A stretch of 64,000 nt of DNA from Acuticoccus mangrovi (GTDB taxonomy: Bacteria; Pseudomonadota; Alphaproteobacteria; Rhizobiales; Amorphaceae). The position numbers and the translations under genes are program-made. The DNA lies in the NCBI RefSeq assembly GCF_016411865.1, contig NZ_JAEKJA010000007.1:372001-436000 (forward strand), read 5' to 3'. Numbering within the stretch: position 1 is the first letter of the stretch; each line of letters begins with the position of its first letter. A model generated the notes under the pieces. It was not told the DNA's origin, did not search any database, and saw only the letters and a program-made list of their open reading frames with translations. This document shows, in pieces, positions 44,970-54,731 of this stretch.

Positions 44970-44970
<1 letters not shown>
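44656..44970 (-). CDS. VapD-like small protein (Cas2-type ferredoxin-fold), between trpB and trpA
   Basis: 104 residues from the ATG at 44970, overlapping the trpB stop (ATGA). The pattern [15 protein letters not shown], then [29 protein letters not shown] and [15 protein letters not shown] follows VapD proteins, whose fold is that of Cas2 and whose known members cut RNA. Typical VapD proteins have an aspartate in the first strand (FDLD); here the same place reads VRIS, so nuclease activity may be lost. Assignment is by my own pattern comparison and should be treated as provisional. The gene is translationally coupled to the trp operon. Confidence 0.6.
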
Positions 44971-46196
<1,226 letters not shown>

Positions 46197-46661
46197 GATA
46201 GGATCCTCGAAGGTGACCGGCTCGGCGGCCGCCGATGCCTCCGCCGGGACTCCGGCGCGGCGGCCTCGCCGCGGGGCATCGTCGTCGCCGTCATCCGGGT
46301 TGAGCACCGGTGAAAGCATGAAGGCCGGAAGGGGGTCAAGCGCGGCGATCGCCGGCCCGCCCGCCGGGGTCGAGGCCCCCCGCCTCCGAGGCGCCGCGCG
46401 CCCGGCGACGCGACACGATGCCCTCCGCGCGACGCGGTGCGTCGCCGCTGGCCGTCACGCCCGAACCGCTCCGCCCTGGCGGCATAGAGACGGTCATGCT
46501 GTGTCTATTTTGCCTCAAGAGAGCGAAATGTGTCACGGAAATGCCTTTTTCCTCAAAAATCGCAATAACGTCGGTGCATGTCGTGTTTATCTTTGTGCAT
46601 CGATCAAAGTGATATTTCTCAACGCTGTATAGACACCCTCATTTGAAAAAGGGTTGCTGCA
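46197..46661. other. Long intergenic stretch upstream of trpB, base composition shift
   Basis: 465 bases (342 if trpB starts at the upstream ATG). The half nearest trpB is high-GC, but from about 46490 the sequence becomes A+T-rich to the start of the lipoprotein gene. It must contain the trpB and lipoprotein promoters. No gene, tRNA-like or transposase remnant was recognised. Confidence 0.6.
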
Positions 46662-47486
46662 ATGCGCATTGTGATAAGAATATTTGTCGCTCTCTTGCTT
46701 GGGGTCGTTGCGGGATGCGGGTTTCGAGTGCCGAGCTATACGGTCACCGGCGGACCCGCTGACACCGAAGCACTGGTTCTCGGCATCCTGCAGAAGATCG
46801 ACTGTGATATTCGCGACTCTGTCGCCTTTGTGTTCGAGCAAGATCGACGACAGGCTCAGTTGAATCACAGCGCTGAGATTGCCGGATACCTCAGGAAGTG
46901 GGGTATTCTCGGCAATCTGACGATGACCGTGCGGGAGAAGTCGTCCGTCGGTGCGTCCGCTGTCGGCATCTTTCCGAACGCCGGTCCGTTCACGCTCGGG
47001 GGCGGCGCGAACATGTCGGCCGAAGCGAACCGCACCAACTCGATCAACTTCTACGAACTCATTGAAACAGTCGAGCAAGAGGGGCGATGTGAGGAGGCTG
47101 TCATCGCCCCTTTGAGCAAGGGATCGCTGCTGATCGAAAGTGACCTGAAGCTCAAGGAGTGGCTGTTTGCTCAGATCATCGTGGCCGGGACACGAACCAT
47201 CGGCGTGCCGACGTCCGACAAGACGGCGCTCAAGAAGTCGGCGCTGACGCACAACATCAAATTCAAGATCGATACCAGCGCCAGTGTGTCGCCGAAGGTG
47301 GTGATCAACACGATCACGCTCAACGCCGCGGGGCCGATCGCCTCCGCCGAGCGCGGGAGCGTCCACGAAATCCTCCTGACCATCGGGCCGGCCGGGCCGG
47401 ACGACAGCCTCACTCCCCAAGCGGCGGGCGCGTTCCAAGCCGCTCAGATCGGCATGGCGGTCTCCCGCAACCTCGACGGTCGATAG
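46662..47486 (+). CDS. Hypothetical lipoprotein
   Basis: 274 residues from the ATG at 46662 (AAGGG upstream). The signal VIRIFVALLLGVVAGCGF ends in a lipobox with the modified cysteine near residue 19, so the mature protein is probably anchored in the outer membrane. No recognised domain follows. Beta-strand-rich stretches, such as FKIDTSASVSPKVVINTITL, suggest a beta-sandwich. Its DNA is clearly less GC-rich than the neighbouring trp genes, and it lies on the opposite strand inside the trp block, both signs of later acquisition. Confidence 0.78.
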   Translation: MRIVIRIFVALLLGVVAGCGFRVPSYTVTGGPADTEALVLGILQKIDCDIRDSVAFVFEQDRRQAQLNHSAEIAGYLRKWGILGNLTMTVREKSSVGASAVGIFPNAGPFTLGGGANMSAEANRTNSINFYELIETVEQEGRCEEAVIAPLSKGSLLIESDLKLKEWLFAQIIVAGTRTIGVPTSDKTALKKSALTHNIKFKIDTSASVSPKVVINTITLNAAGPIASAERGSVHEILLTIGPAGPDDSLTPQAAGAFQAAQIGMAVSRNLDGR

Positions 47487-47586
47487 GCGGCGCCAACGGC
47501 GACGCTTGGGTGAACAAGACACCGGCGTGAGCCGTCACAGCGTAGGAAATGTATGAGTTTAACAAGCTGTATTGAAAGGAAATATC

Positions 47587-47772
47587 ATGACGCATACGCC
47601 GAAAGTCTACTATTTTCCGACCTCCGATCCCGATGTCTGGATCGTCTGCGACTACAACCCGGCGGACGGTGCCTACAACGCGAACTGCCGCAAGGTGAAG
47701 ACGCAGCAGCTGCCGCAGCGCCTGGTGATCGAGGCGCGGCGTTTCCACAACGCCATCATCAAGTACGCCTGA
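47587..47772 (+). CDS. Small hypothetical protein, 61 residues
   Basis: ATG at 47587 after AAAGGAAA. The composition is ordinary (THTPKVYYFPTSDPDVWIVC..., ending FHNAIIKYA), with two cysteines and several tyrosines, and no signal peptide or membrane helix. It follows the lipoprotein by 100 bases on the same strand and is followed by a strong hairpin. Not recognised; the good ribosome site and terminator make it likely to be a real gene. Confidence 0.6.
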   Translation: MTHTPKVYYFPTSDPDVWIVCDYNPADGAYNANCRKVKTQQLPQRLVIEARRFHNAIIKYA

Positions 47773-47797
47773 GTCTGCGCCGACCGTGGTGAGGGCA

Positions 47798-47831
47798 TTC
47801 CCCGCTCAAATGACACTATTTGAGCGGGGAA
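47798..47831. terminator. Bidirectional hairpin terminator
   Basis: Perfect 13-bp stem TTCCCCGCTCAAA / TTTGAGCGGGGAA with an 8-base loop, between the small plus-strand gene and the end of trpF on the minus strand; it can serve both directions. Confidence 0.82.
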
Positions 47832-47868
47832 ACTGATGAATATTCAATTGGATAGAGTTCGATTCGCC

Positions 47869-48546
47869 TCAAGCCGCACGGACGGCGGCGACGAAGGCCG
47901 ACATCTTGGCGATGTCCTTGATGCGGTTCGTCTCGACGCCGGAGGAGACGTCGACGGCGTAGGGGCGGACCGTGGCGACCGCCTCGGCGACGCTTTCCGG
48001 GTCGAGGCCGCCCGACAGCATGAAGGGGCGGGCCGGGTCGAGGGCGTCGAGCACGCGCCAGTCGAACCGCTGGCCGTGGCCGCCCGGGCGATCGGCGTCC
48101 TTCGGCGGCTTGGCGTCGAGCACCAGGAGGGCGTCGTAGCGCGCCGCGGCCGCGAGGTCGGCGGCGGTCGCGACGCCGAGCGCCTTCGCCACCGGCAGTC
48201 CGTGGCGGGCGGCGAGGTGCGCCACGCGCTCAGGCGTCTCCTTGCCGTGGAGCTGGAGGGCGTCGGGGCGGGCCCGGGCGACGAGCGCGTCGAGGGTGGC
48301 GTCGTCGGCGTCGACCACCAGCGCGACGACGGTCGCCGTGCCGCGCACGGCGTCGGCGACGGCGGCCGCGGCGTCGAGATCGAGGTGGCGCGGGCTCGGC
48401 GGGAAGTGGACGATGCCGACGAGGTCGGCGCCCGCGGCGACGGCGGCGCGGGCGAGGTCGGGCCGCGTCAGGCCGCAGATCTTCACGAGCGGCCCCGCGT
48501 CCGTCGGCCGGGCCGGCCAGCCGCGGGGCGCGGGTGCGAGGCTCAC
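47869..48546 (-). CDS. trpF: Phosphoribosylanthranilate isomerase
   Basis: 225 residues. VKICGLTRPDLARAA with the catalytic cysteine opens the TIM barrel; the acid is in the LVVDADDATLDALV region, and FMLSGGLDPESVAEAV and AVDVSSGVETNRIKD bind phosphate. The GTG start overlaps the fabI stop (GTGA), so trpF here is the last gene of the fabABI operon rather than the first of trpFBA. A 17-residue N-terminal extension precedes the usual start. Confidence 0.95.
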   Translation of the reverse strand: MSLAPAPRGWPARPTDAGPLVKICGLTRPDLARAAVAAGADLVGIVHFPPSPRHLDLDAAAAVADAVRGTATVVALVVDADDATLDALVARARPDALQLHGKETPERVAHLAARHGLPVAKALGVATAADLAAAARYDALLVLDAKPPKDADRPGGHGQRFDWRVLDALDPARPFMLSGGLDPESVAEAVATVRPYAVDVSSGVETNRIKDIAKMSAFVAAVRAA

Positions 48547-49415
48547 GAGCCTTCGGCGAGGATGTCGGGCTTCACCTCGCCGACCTTCTCCTCGATGATC
48601 TCGCGACGCTCTTCGGCGCGGAGCTCGTCGAGCTTGGGCATCGACATGATGTTGTAGCCGGAATCCACGTAGTGGATCTCGCCGGTGACGCCCGACGAAT
48701 AGTCGGACAGGAGGTAGGCGGCGGAGCGGCCGATCTCCTCGATGTCGACGGTGCGCTGCAGCGGCGAATGCTTGCGCTGATAGTTGAACATCAGCCGTGC
48801 GTCGGTGACGCCGGCGCCCGCGAGGGTGCGCACCGGGCCCGCCGAGATGGCGTTGACGCGCACGCCGTTGGTGCCGAAGTCGGCGGCGAGATAGCGCACG
48901 GAGGATTCCAGAGCCGCCTTGGCGACGCCCATCACGTTGTAGTTGGGCATCACCTTCACCGAGCCGCTGTAGGTGAGGGTGAGCATGGCGCCGCCGTTCG
49001 TCATCAGCGGCGCGGCGCGGCTCGCCGCCTCGGTGAAGGAGAAGCAGGAGATCACCATGGTGCGGGAAAAGTTCTCCCGCGTGGTGTCGGCGTAGCGGCC
49101 CTTGAGCTCGTTCTTGTCGGAAAACGCGACGGCGTGGACGAAGAAGTCGATCGACCCCCAGGTCTTGGCGGCGGTGTCGAACAGGGTGTCGACGGTCGCC
49201 AGATCCTCCACGTCGCAGCGCTCCAGGAACGCCGCCTCGACCTGATCGGCCAGCGGGCGGACGCGGCGGCCGAACTGGTCGTTCTGATAGGTGAGACCGA
49301 GCTCGGCGCCCTCGGCGCGCAGCTGCCGGGCGATGCCCCAGGCGATCGAGTGGTTGTTGGCGACGCCCATCACGACGCCACGCTTGCCGGCCATCAGGCC
49401 GCTTGCCTTCACCAT
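48543..49415 (-). CDS. fabI: Enoyl-ACP reductase FabI
   Basis: 290 residues from the ATG at 49415 (GTGAGG just upstream); an ATG at 49427 is the alternative. The nucleotide-binding VVMGVANNHSIAWGIA and the Tyr-x6-Lys pair in NYNVMGVAKAALE are diagnostic of the NADH-dependent FabI reductase, the target of triclosan. It completes each cycle of fatty-acid elongation. Four bases separate it from fabB. Confidence 0.97.
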   Translation of the reverse strand: MVKASGLMAGKRGVVMGVANNHSIAWGIARQLRAEGAELGLTYQNDQFGRRVRPLADQVEAAFLERCDVEDLATVDTLFDTAAKTWGSIDFFVHAVAFSDKNELKGRYADTTRENFSRTMVISCFSFTEAASRAAPLMTNGGAMLTLTYSGSVKVMPNYNVMGVAKAALESSVRYLAADFGTNGVRVNAISAGPVRTLAGAGVTDARLMFNYQRKHSPLQRTVDIEEIGRSAAYLLSDYSSGVTGEIHYVDSGYNIMSMPKLDELRAEERREIIEEKVGEVKPDILAEGS

Positions 49416-49419
49416 CGCC

Positions 49420-50640
49420 TCACCCATCGTAACGTGCCAGAACCAGGCAGGCGTTGGTGCCGCCGAAACCGAACCCGTTGGACAGGATCGTTTCGAGCGC
49501 CACGTCATCCTGCCGCTCGCGGACGATGGGCACATCGTCGAACGCCGGATCGAGCTCCTCGATGTGCGCCGAGGCGGAGATGAAGCCGTTGCGCATCATC
49601 AGGAGAGAGTAGATCGCCTCGTGCACGCCCGCCGCGCCCTGGGCATGGCCCGAGAGCGATTTGGTGCCCGAAATCGGCGGGATGTCGCTGCCGAAAACCG
49701 CACGGATCGCCTCGATCTCCTTGAGATCCCCGATGGGCGTGGAGGTGGCGTGCGGGTTGATGTAGTCGATCGTCCGATTGCCCGCCTGGGCGAGGGCGGC
49801 GCGCATGCAGCGCACCGCGCCCTCGCCGGAGGGGGCGACCATGTCGACGCCGTCCGACGTCGCCGCGTAGCCCACGATCTCGCCGATGATGTTGGCGCCG
49901 CGGGCCTTGGCGTGCTCCAGCTCCTCGAGCACCAGGACGCCGGCGCCGCCGGCGATGACGAAGCCGTCGCGGTTCTTGTCGAACGGACGGGAGGCGGCGG
50001 CGGGGGTGTCGTTATAATGGGTCGACATCGCGCCCATCGCGTCGAACAGGACGGACAGCGTCCAGTCGAGCTCCTCGCAGCCGCCGGCGAAGATGATGTC
50101 CTGCTTGCCCAGCATGATCTGCTCGGCGGCGTGGCCGATGCAGATGTTGGTGGTGGAGCAGGCGGCGGAGATCGAGTAGCTCGCGCCCTTGATCTTGAAA
50201 TGGGTGGAGAGCGTGGCCGAGGCGGTGGAGCTCATCGCCTTCGGAACGGCGAAGGGGCCGATGCGCTTGGGCCCCTTGGTGCGGGCGATGTCGGCCGCCT
50301 CCACGATGGTGCGCGTCGACGGGCCGCCCGAGCCCATGATGAGGCCGGTGCGCTCGTTGGAGATCTCGTCCGGCTCGAGGCCCGCATCGCGGATGGCCTG
50401 GTCCATCGCGACGTGGTTCCAGGCGGTGCCACCGCCGTGGAAGCGCATGGCGCGCCGGTCGACGCTCTCCGACGCGTCGAGCGTCGGGGCACCGTGCACC
50501 TGGCAGCGGAAGCCGTGTTCGGCATAGGATTCGGCCCGGACGATGCCCGAGCGCCCTTCCTGCAGCGATGCGGTCACCTCTTGCGTCGACCCGCCGAGCG
50601 GCGAGACGATGCCCATTCCGGTGACAACCACCCGTCTCAT
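49420..50640 (-). CDS. fabB: Beta-ketoacyl-ACP synthase I
   Basis: 406 residues. Cys-His-His triad: cysteine in [11 protein letters not shown], histidines in INPHATSTP and [13 protein letters not shown]; the ending [14 protein letters not shown] is the thiolase-fold signature. FabB elongates unsaturated intermediates, matching the FabA gene just upstream. It starts at an ATG 28 bases after fabA. Confidence 0.97.
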   Translation of the reverse strand: MRRVVVTGMGIVSPLGGSTQEVTASLQEGRSGIVRAESYAEHGFRCQVHGAPTLDASESVDRRAMRFHGGGTAWNHVAMDQAIRDAGLEPDEISNERTGLIMGSGGPSTRTIVEAADIARTKGPKRIGPFAVPKAMSSTASATLSTHFKIKGASYSISAACSTTNICIGHAAEQIMLGKQDIIFAGGCEELDWTLSVLFDAMGAMSTHYNDTPAAASRPFDKNRDGFVIAGGAGVLVLEELEHAKARGANIIGEIVGYAATSDGVDMVAPSGEGAVRCMRAALAQAGNRTIDYINPHATSTPIGDLKEIEAIRAVFGSDIPPISGTKSLSGHAQGAAGVHEAIYSLLMMRNGFISASAHIEELDPAFDDVPIVRERQDDVALETILSNGFGFGGTNACLVLARYDG

Positions 50641-50668
50641 GTATACTCCAATCCCGACTGGCGCGCGC

Positions 50669-51202
50669 TCAAGAGGGCTGCGCCGCGTCCTTGAAAAGGC
50701 CGACCCGAAGATCTTCGGCTTTGTAGATGGCTTCGCCGTCGGCCTTCAACCAGCCGTCGGCGATGCCGAGGGTGAGCTTGGAGCGCATGACGCGCTTCAG
50801 GTCGAGACCGTACTCGACGAGCTTCACCTTGGGCAGCACCTGGCCGGAGAACTTCACCGCGCCGACGGCGAGCGCCCGGCCGCGGCCCTCCCCGCCGAGC
50901 CAGCCGAGGAAGAAGCCGAGCAGCTGCCACATGGCGTCGAGGCCGAGGCAGCCGGGCATCACCGGATCGCCCTTGAAGTGGCAGGCGAAGAACCAGAGGT
51001 CCTCGCGCACTTCGAGCTCCGCGCGGATCTGCCCCTTGCCGTGCGCCCCGCCGTCCTCCGAGATGTGGCTGATGCGGTCAAACATCAGCATCGGCGGCAG
51101 CGGCAGCTGGGCGTTGCCGGGGCCGAACAGTTCGCCGCGCCCGCAGGCCAGCAAATCCTCGTACTCGAACTGCGACCGCTTCGTGATGTTCGTGATTGCC
51201 AT
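50669..51202 (-). CDS. fabA: 3-hydroxydecanoyl-ACP dehydratase/isomerase
   Basis: 177 residues of the hot-dog fold. The active-site histidine and aspartate lie in [21 protein letters not shown]. FabA introduces the double bond for unsaturated fatty acids in the anaerobic pathway. First gene of the fabA-fabB-fabI-trpF operon and divergent from irr, an arrangement I recall from several rhizobia. Confidence 0.97.
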   Translation of the reverse strand: MAITNITKRSQFEYEDLLACGRGELFGPGNAQLPLPPMLMFDRISHISEDGGAHGKGQIRAELEVREDLWFFACHFKGDPVMPGCLGLDAMWQLLGFFLGWLGGEGRGRALAVGAVKFSGQVLPKVKLVEYGLDLKRVMRSKLTLGIADGWLKADGEAIYKAEDLRVGLFKDAAQPS

Positions 51203-51365
51203 CGGTTACGTCTGTCTGCTCGTTGGGGCCTCGCCCCCCATGTTGGTTCGTGGGCGGGGCGGCGCAAACGGGGGCGACCCGATTTGCTGAAATGATTCCC
51301 CCCGCTGTTAGGGCCGAAGGTGGCCCCATGGCAAGCACCTCACGCAAGCTCGGACACGAGATGCG

Positions 51366-51393
51366 TTGATCTGGACTCGTAGAGTCGTTATAT
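51366..51393 (+). promoter_or_regulatory. Putative irr promoter
   Basis: TTGATC and TTATAT separated by 16 bases, 55 bases before the irr ATG. The spacer contains the palindrome GACTC-GTA-GAGTC (51374-51386), a possible regulator site between the two promoter elements. Confidence 0.45.
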
Positions 51394-51448
51394 CCATGAA
51401 TGTATGCGGCATCAGGGCCGCGCGCAGAGGTTGGAAACAGGATAGGTC

Positions 51449-51904
51449 ATGGCGGTCTTTTTCTCGCGTGAGACGACAGACGGCGCGAAGGACGTGCAGC
51501 CTGTAGGCATTCACGTGCGGGATATGCTGAAAATGGCAGGCCTCCGGCCCACGCGCCAGCGTGTGGCCTTGGGCAATATCCTGTTTGGGCGTGGTCACCG
51601 CCACGTGTCGGCCGAAGGGCTGCACGAGGAGGCGGTCACCGCGCGCGTCCCTGTGTCGCTGGCGACTGTGTACAATACGCTGCACCAGTTCACCGAAGCG
51701 GGTCTGCTGCGCGAGATCGCGGTGGACGGCACCAAGACCTATTTCGACACCAACACCGACGATCACCATCATTTCTTCGACGAGAGCAACGGCATGGTGA
51801 CCGACATTCCGGGCCACTCGCTGGCGCTGAACCGCATCCCCGAGGCGCCGGACGGCATGGAGATCTCCCGGGTCGACGTGGTGGTGCGCATCCGCCCGAA
51901 ATAA
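51449..51904 (+). CDS. irr: Iron response regulator Irr (Fur family)
   Basis: 151 residues from the ATG at 51449 (AGGA upstream). The Fur-type winged helix is LRPTRQRVALGNILFGRGHRHVSAEGLHEEA with recognition helix VSLATVYNTLHQFTEAGLLREI. The histidine cluster TDDHHHFFDESNGMVTDIP is typical of Irr. The N-terminal haem regulatory motif (GCPWH) of Bradyrhizobium Irr is absent, as in most other rhizobia. Irr represses iron-demanding genes and activates uptake under iron limitation. The position divergent from fabA supports the call. A strong terminator follows. Confidence 0.95.
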   Translation: MAVFFSRETTDGAKDVQPVGIHVRDMLKMAGLRPTRQRVALGNILFGRGHRHVSAEGLHEEAVTARVPVSLATVYNTLHQFTEAGLLREIAVDGTKTYFDTNTDDHHHFFDESNGMVTDIPGHSLALNRIPEAPDGMEISRVDVVVRIRPK

Positions 51905-51948
51905 CGCCGGGGCCGTCCGGACGGCCGATCCGCACGAAACGAGACGAG

Positions 51949-51982
51949 AGCGCCGTACGGGGTCGTGCGGCGCTTTTTTTTT
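51949..51982 (+). terminator. Rho-independent terminator after irr
   Basis: 10-bp stem AGCGCCGTAC / GTGCGGCGCT (one G:T pair) followed by nine Ts. Confidence 0.9.
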
Positions 51983-52033
51983 CGCTCCGTTTTCGAAAAT
52001 TACTTTGCGGCCGAAGCCTTCGTCCCGCGCGAC

Positions 52034-52192
52034 TTCACGCTTGGCGAGGATCTCATCGGCCTCACTGACGGCGTCCGGATCGACGATCTCGAGTTCCGCG
52101 GTGAGAAGATCCTTCTCGACGGCGACATGGTCGCCCGGCTCAACGGTGTCGACACGCCCGACCTCACCACGGCGGATTTCGCCATTCTCTGA
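52034..52192 (+). pseudogene. Detached RTX-protein C-terminus (remnant)
   Basis: This 52-codon stretch reads FTLGEDLIGLTDGVRIDDL, then EKILLDGDMVARLNGV and LTTADFAIL before the stop. It lines up across its length with the last 50 residues of the RTX protein encoded just downstream (GEDLMGLTDGMRFQDL ... SLTADDFILI). It has no RTX repeats of its own. An open frame reaches back to an ATG at 51965 inside the irr terminator, without a ribosome site, so it is probably not expressed. It looks like the surviving 3' end of a deleted paralogue or the product of a partial duplication. Confidence 0.7.
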
Positions 52193-52320
52193 GGCGTCGA
52201 AGGGTGTGAGCCCTCGCCGACGGGCGCTTCCAAGGGGCCGCCGCAGGCTCTACGACTGATGTCTCGAAGCTCGACGCCGTGGGGCTCGGGCGGGCGGCCG
52301 GCGCCGCGATGGGGGACGCG

Positions 52321-54711
52321 ATGGCCACATTCATCGTCGACAGCCTGGGTGACGAGCGCGTGGGCGAGAGCCCCGGCACCACGTTGCGCGAGGCGGTGGC
52401 CCTCGCGAACGCCTCGCCCGGTGTCGATACCATCGTGTTCGATCCCTCGCTCGCCGGCGGCACCATCGCGCTGTCGGTGACGAGCTCGGGAACGGACCGG
52501 CTCGAGCCGATCCGCATTCTCGACGACGTCGTCATCGATGCGAGCGCCGCCGCCGACGGGACGGACTACATCACCGTGACGGTGGCCGACGGCGTCGACG
52601 CGGCGCCGATGTTCGTCGTCAACACGGACGAGGCGTCCTTCGCCACGATCGCCTTCTCCGGCGGCACCGGCGACGGGGCGGGCGGGGCGATCTACCACGT
52701 GTCGGGCGCCCTCACGCTCACCGACACGGTGTTCGACGGCAACACCGCGGTGACGGGCGGGGCCGTCTACTCCAACGGCAGCGCGCTCACCATCGAGGCT
52801 TCCTCCTTCACCGGCAACACGGCGGGCTCGGGCGGGGCCATCGCGCTCGGGGCGTCGGCGGGGGAGTTGACGGTCACCCAGTCCTCCTTCTCCGACAATC
52901 TCGCGACCTCGACCGGGCTCGCCTATGGCGGTGCGATCTCCGCCGCGGAGGCCGACACGACGGTGACGGTGAGCGACAGCGCGTTCGCCGACAACACCGC
53001 CGAGGGCTTCGGCGGCGCCATCTGGTCGGTGGGCACGCTCGAGGTGTCGAGCTCCAGCTTTTCCGGGAACGCGGCGACGACCGTGGACGGGCGCGGGGGC
53101 GGCTCCGCCATCGCCACGCGCTCGGCCACCGCGACGGTGACGACGACGCTGTTCGACGACAACGACACGAGCCTCGACGGCGCCGCCGCGCTCGACTTCA
53201 AGAACACCGACGCCACCCTTGGCGACGTGACGGTGACGGGCACCCTCGGCGGAGCGATCACCGTGTCGGGCGGCACGCTTCGCGTCACCGACACCGAGAT
53301 CGCCGACAACGCGGCCACAGAGGGAGCGGCGATCCGCACCGTCGCCGGCGGCACCGGCGTCACCACCATCGTGATCACCGACACCAGCATCTCCGGCAAC
53401 GTCGCGGACGGGGACGGCGGCGCGCTGCAGATCACGCGGCCGACGAACCTCACGCTGACGCGCACCTCGCTGAGCAGCAACGTCGCCGAGGGGGACGGCA
53501 GCGCCATCTATCGCAGCGCCGGCGGCAACACCCTCGTAGAGGGCTCGAGCTTCGCCTCGAACACGGCGGAGAACGGGGAGGCGCTGTTCCTCGAGGCGGG
53601 CGTAGCCGGCCGCGTGGTGATGACCGGCACCGATGTGGGCAGCCAGTCGGTGGTGACGGGAGCGGGCGCCGACAACGTCGCGGCGACGGGCTCGGGCAAC
53701 CGTCTGTGGGGCGGCGGCGGCGCCGACACGCTCGCCGGCGCCGGCGGCGACGACGTGATCCGCGGCGAAGCGGGCAACGACAGCATCACCGGCGGCAACG
53801 GCAACGACGAGCTCTTCGGTGGCGACGGCGCGGATGTCGTCGACGGCGGCGCCGGCGCCGACACGCTGAGCGGCGGGGACGGTGGCGACACGCTGACGGG
53901 CGGCGAGGGCAGCGACACCTTGCTCGGCGAGGCGGGCGACGACCGGGTCACCGGCGACGTCGGCGAGGATCGCCTCGTGGGCGGCGACGGCGCCGACACC
54001 CTCGCCGGCGGTGACGGCAACGATACGCTCGACGGCGGCTCGGGCCTCGACGTGATCTTCGGCGGCGACGGCGACGACGTGGTGATCGGCGGCAGTGACG
54101 CCGATCTGGTGCGCGGCGCGGCGGACAACGACCGGATCGACGGCGGCGCGGGCGACGACACGCTCACCGGCGGTCCGGGCGAGGACACCATCTCCGGCAG
54201 CGGCGGCGACGACGTCGTCGGCGGCGGCACCCAGTCCGACACGCTCGATGGCGGGGCGGGTGACGACTATGTGGACGGCGGCGGCGCGGCGGATCTCGTG
54301 CGCGGCGGCGCCGGCGACGACACGGTGCGTGGCGGCAACGGCGGCGACACGGTGGAGGCCGGCGCGGGCGACGACGCCGTCATCGGCGACAGCGGCGACG
54401 ACCTCCTCTATGGCGCGGCCGGCAACGACACGCTGATCGGCGGCGACGGCGACGACACGCTGTTCGGCGAGGCGGGCCGCAATGTCGCGACCGGCGACGA
54501 CGGCGACGACGTGTTCGTGATCGACGAGGGGGCCGTCGTCACGGTGCGCGATTTCGTGGACGGGGAGGACCTCATGGGCCTCACCGACGGGATGCGCTTC
54601 CAGGACCTGTCCTTCCAGGGGAGCCGCATCCTCTTCGAGGGCGACGTGGTGGCGACGCTCGTGGGTGTCGCGACGGGATCGCTGACGGCGGACGATTTCA
54701 TCCTGATCTGA
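52321..54711 (+). CDS. Secreted parallel beta-helix / RTX calcium-binding protein
   Basis: 796 residues from the ATG at 52321. The first 450 residues form a right-handed parallel beta-helix: opening TTLREAVALANASPGVDTIVF, then repeated SSFTGNTAGSGGAI-like turns. Residues about 460-735 hold around 30 RTX nonapeptides (GGxGxDxLx), which bind calcium after secretion. The C-terminal 50 residues (VDGEDLMGLTDGMRF ... DDFILI) serve as the uncleaved type I secretion signal; there is no N-terminal signal peptide. No type I secretion genes are near. It is likely a surface or extracellular adhesin or glycan-active protein; no catalytic residues are identifiable. Confidence 0.92.
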   Translation: MATFIVDSLGDERVGESPGTTLREAVALANASPGVDTIVFDPSLAGGTIALSVTSSGTDRLEPIRILDDVVIDASAAADGTDYITVTVADGVDAAPMFVVNTDEASFATIAFSGGTGDGAGGAIYHVSGALTLTDTVFDGNTAVTGGAVYSNGSALTIEASSFTGNTAGSGGAIALGASAGELTVTQSSFSDNLATSTGLAYGGAISAAEADTTVTVSDSAFADNTAEGFGGAIWSVGTLEVSSSSFSGNAATTVDGRGGGSAIATRSATATVTTTLFDDNDTSLDGAAALDFKNTDATLGDVTVTGTLGGAITVSGGTLRVTDTEIADNAATEGAAIRTVAGGTGVTTIVITDTSISGNVADGDGGALQITRPTNLTLTRTSLSSNVAEGDGSAIYRSAGGNTLVEGSSFASNTAENGEALFLEAGVAGRVVMTGTDVGSQSVVTGAGADNVAATGSGNRLWGGGGADTLAGAGGDDVIRGEAGNDSITGGNGNDELFGGDGADVVDGGAGADTLSGGDGGDTLTGGEGSDTLLGEAGDDRVTGDVGEDRLVGGDGADTLAGGDGNDTLDGGSGLDVIFGGDGDDVVIGGSDADLVRGAADNDRIDGGAGDDTLTGGPGEDTISGSGGDDVVGGGTQSDTLDGGAGDDYVDGGGAADLVRGGAGDDTVRGGNGGDTVEAGAGDDAVIGDSGDDLLYGAAGNDTLIGGDGDDTLFGEAGRNVATGDDGDDVFVIDEGAVVTVRDFVDGEDLMGLTDGMRFQDLSFQGSRILFEGDVVATLVGVATGSLTADDFILI
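53700..54500 (+). repeat. Tandem 27-bp RTX-coding repeats
   Basis: About 800 bases of imperfect 27-base units encoding GGxGxDxLx nonapeptides, rich in GGCGGCGACGGC-type runs. A stretch prone to copy-number change by slippage or recombination. Confidence 0.85.
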
Positions 54712-54731
54712 GGCGACCGGATCGGGCCGGC

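Noticed and set aside
46418-46612. A 64-residue plus-strand open frame upstream of the lipoprotein gene
   Set aside because: No ribosome site, odd composition, and it spans the composition shift.
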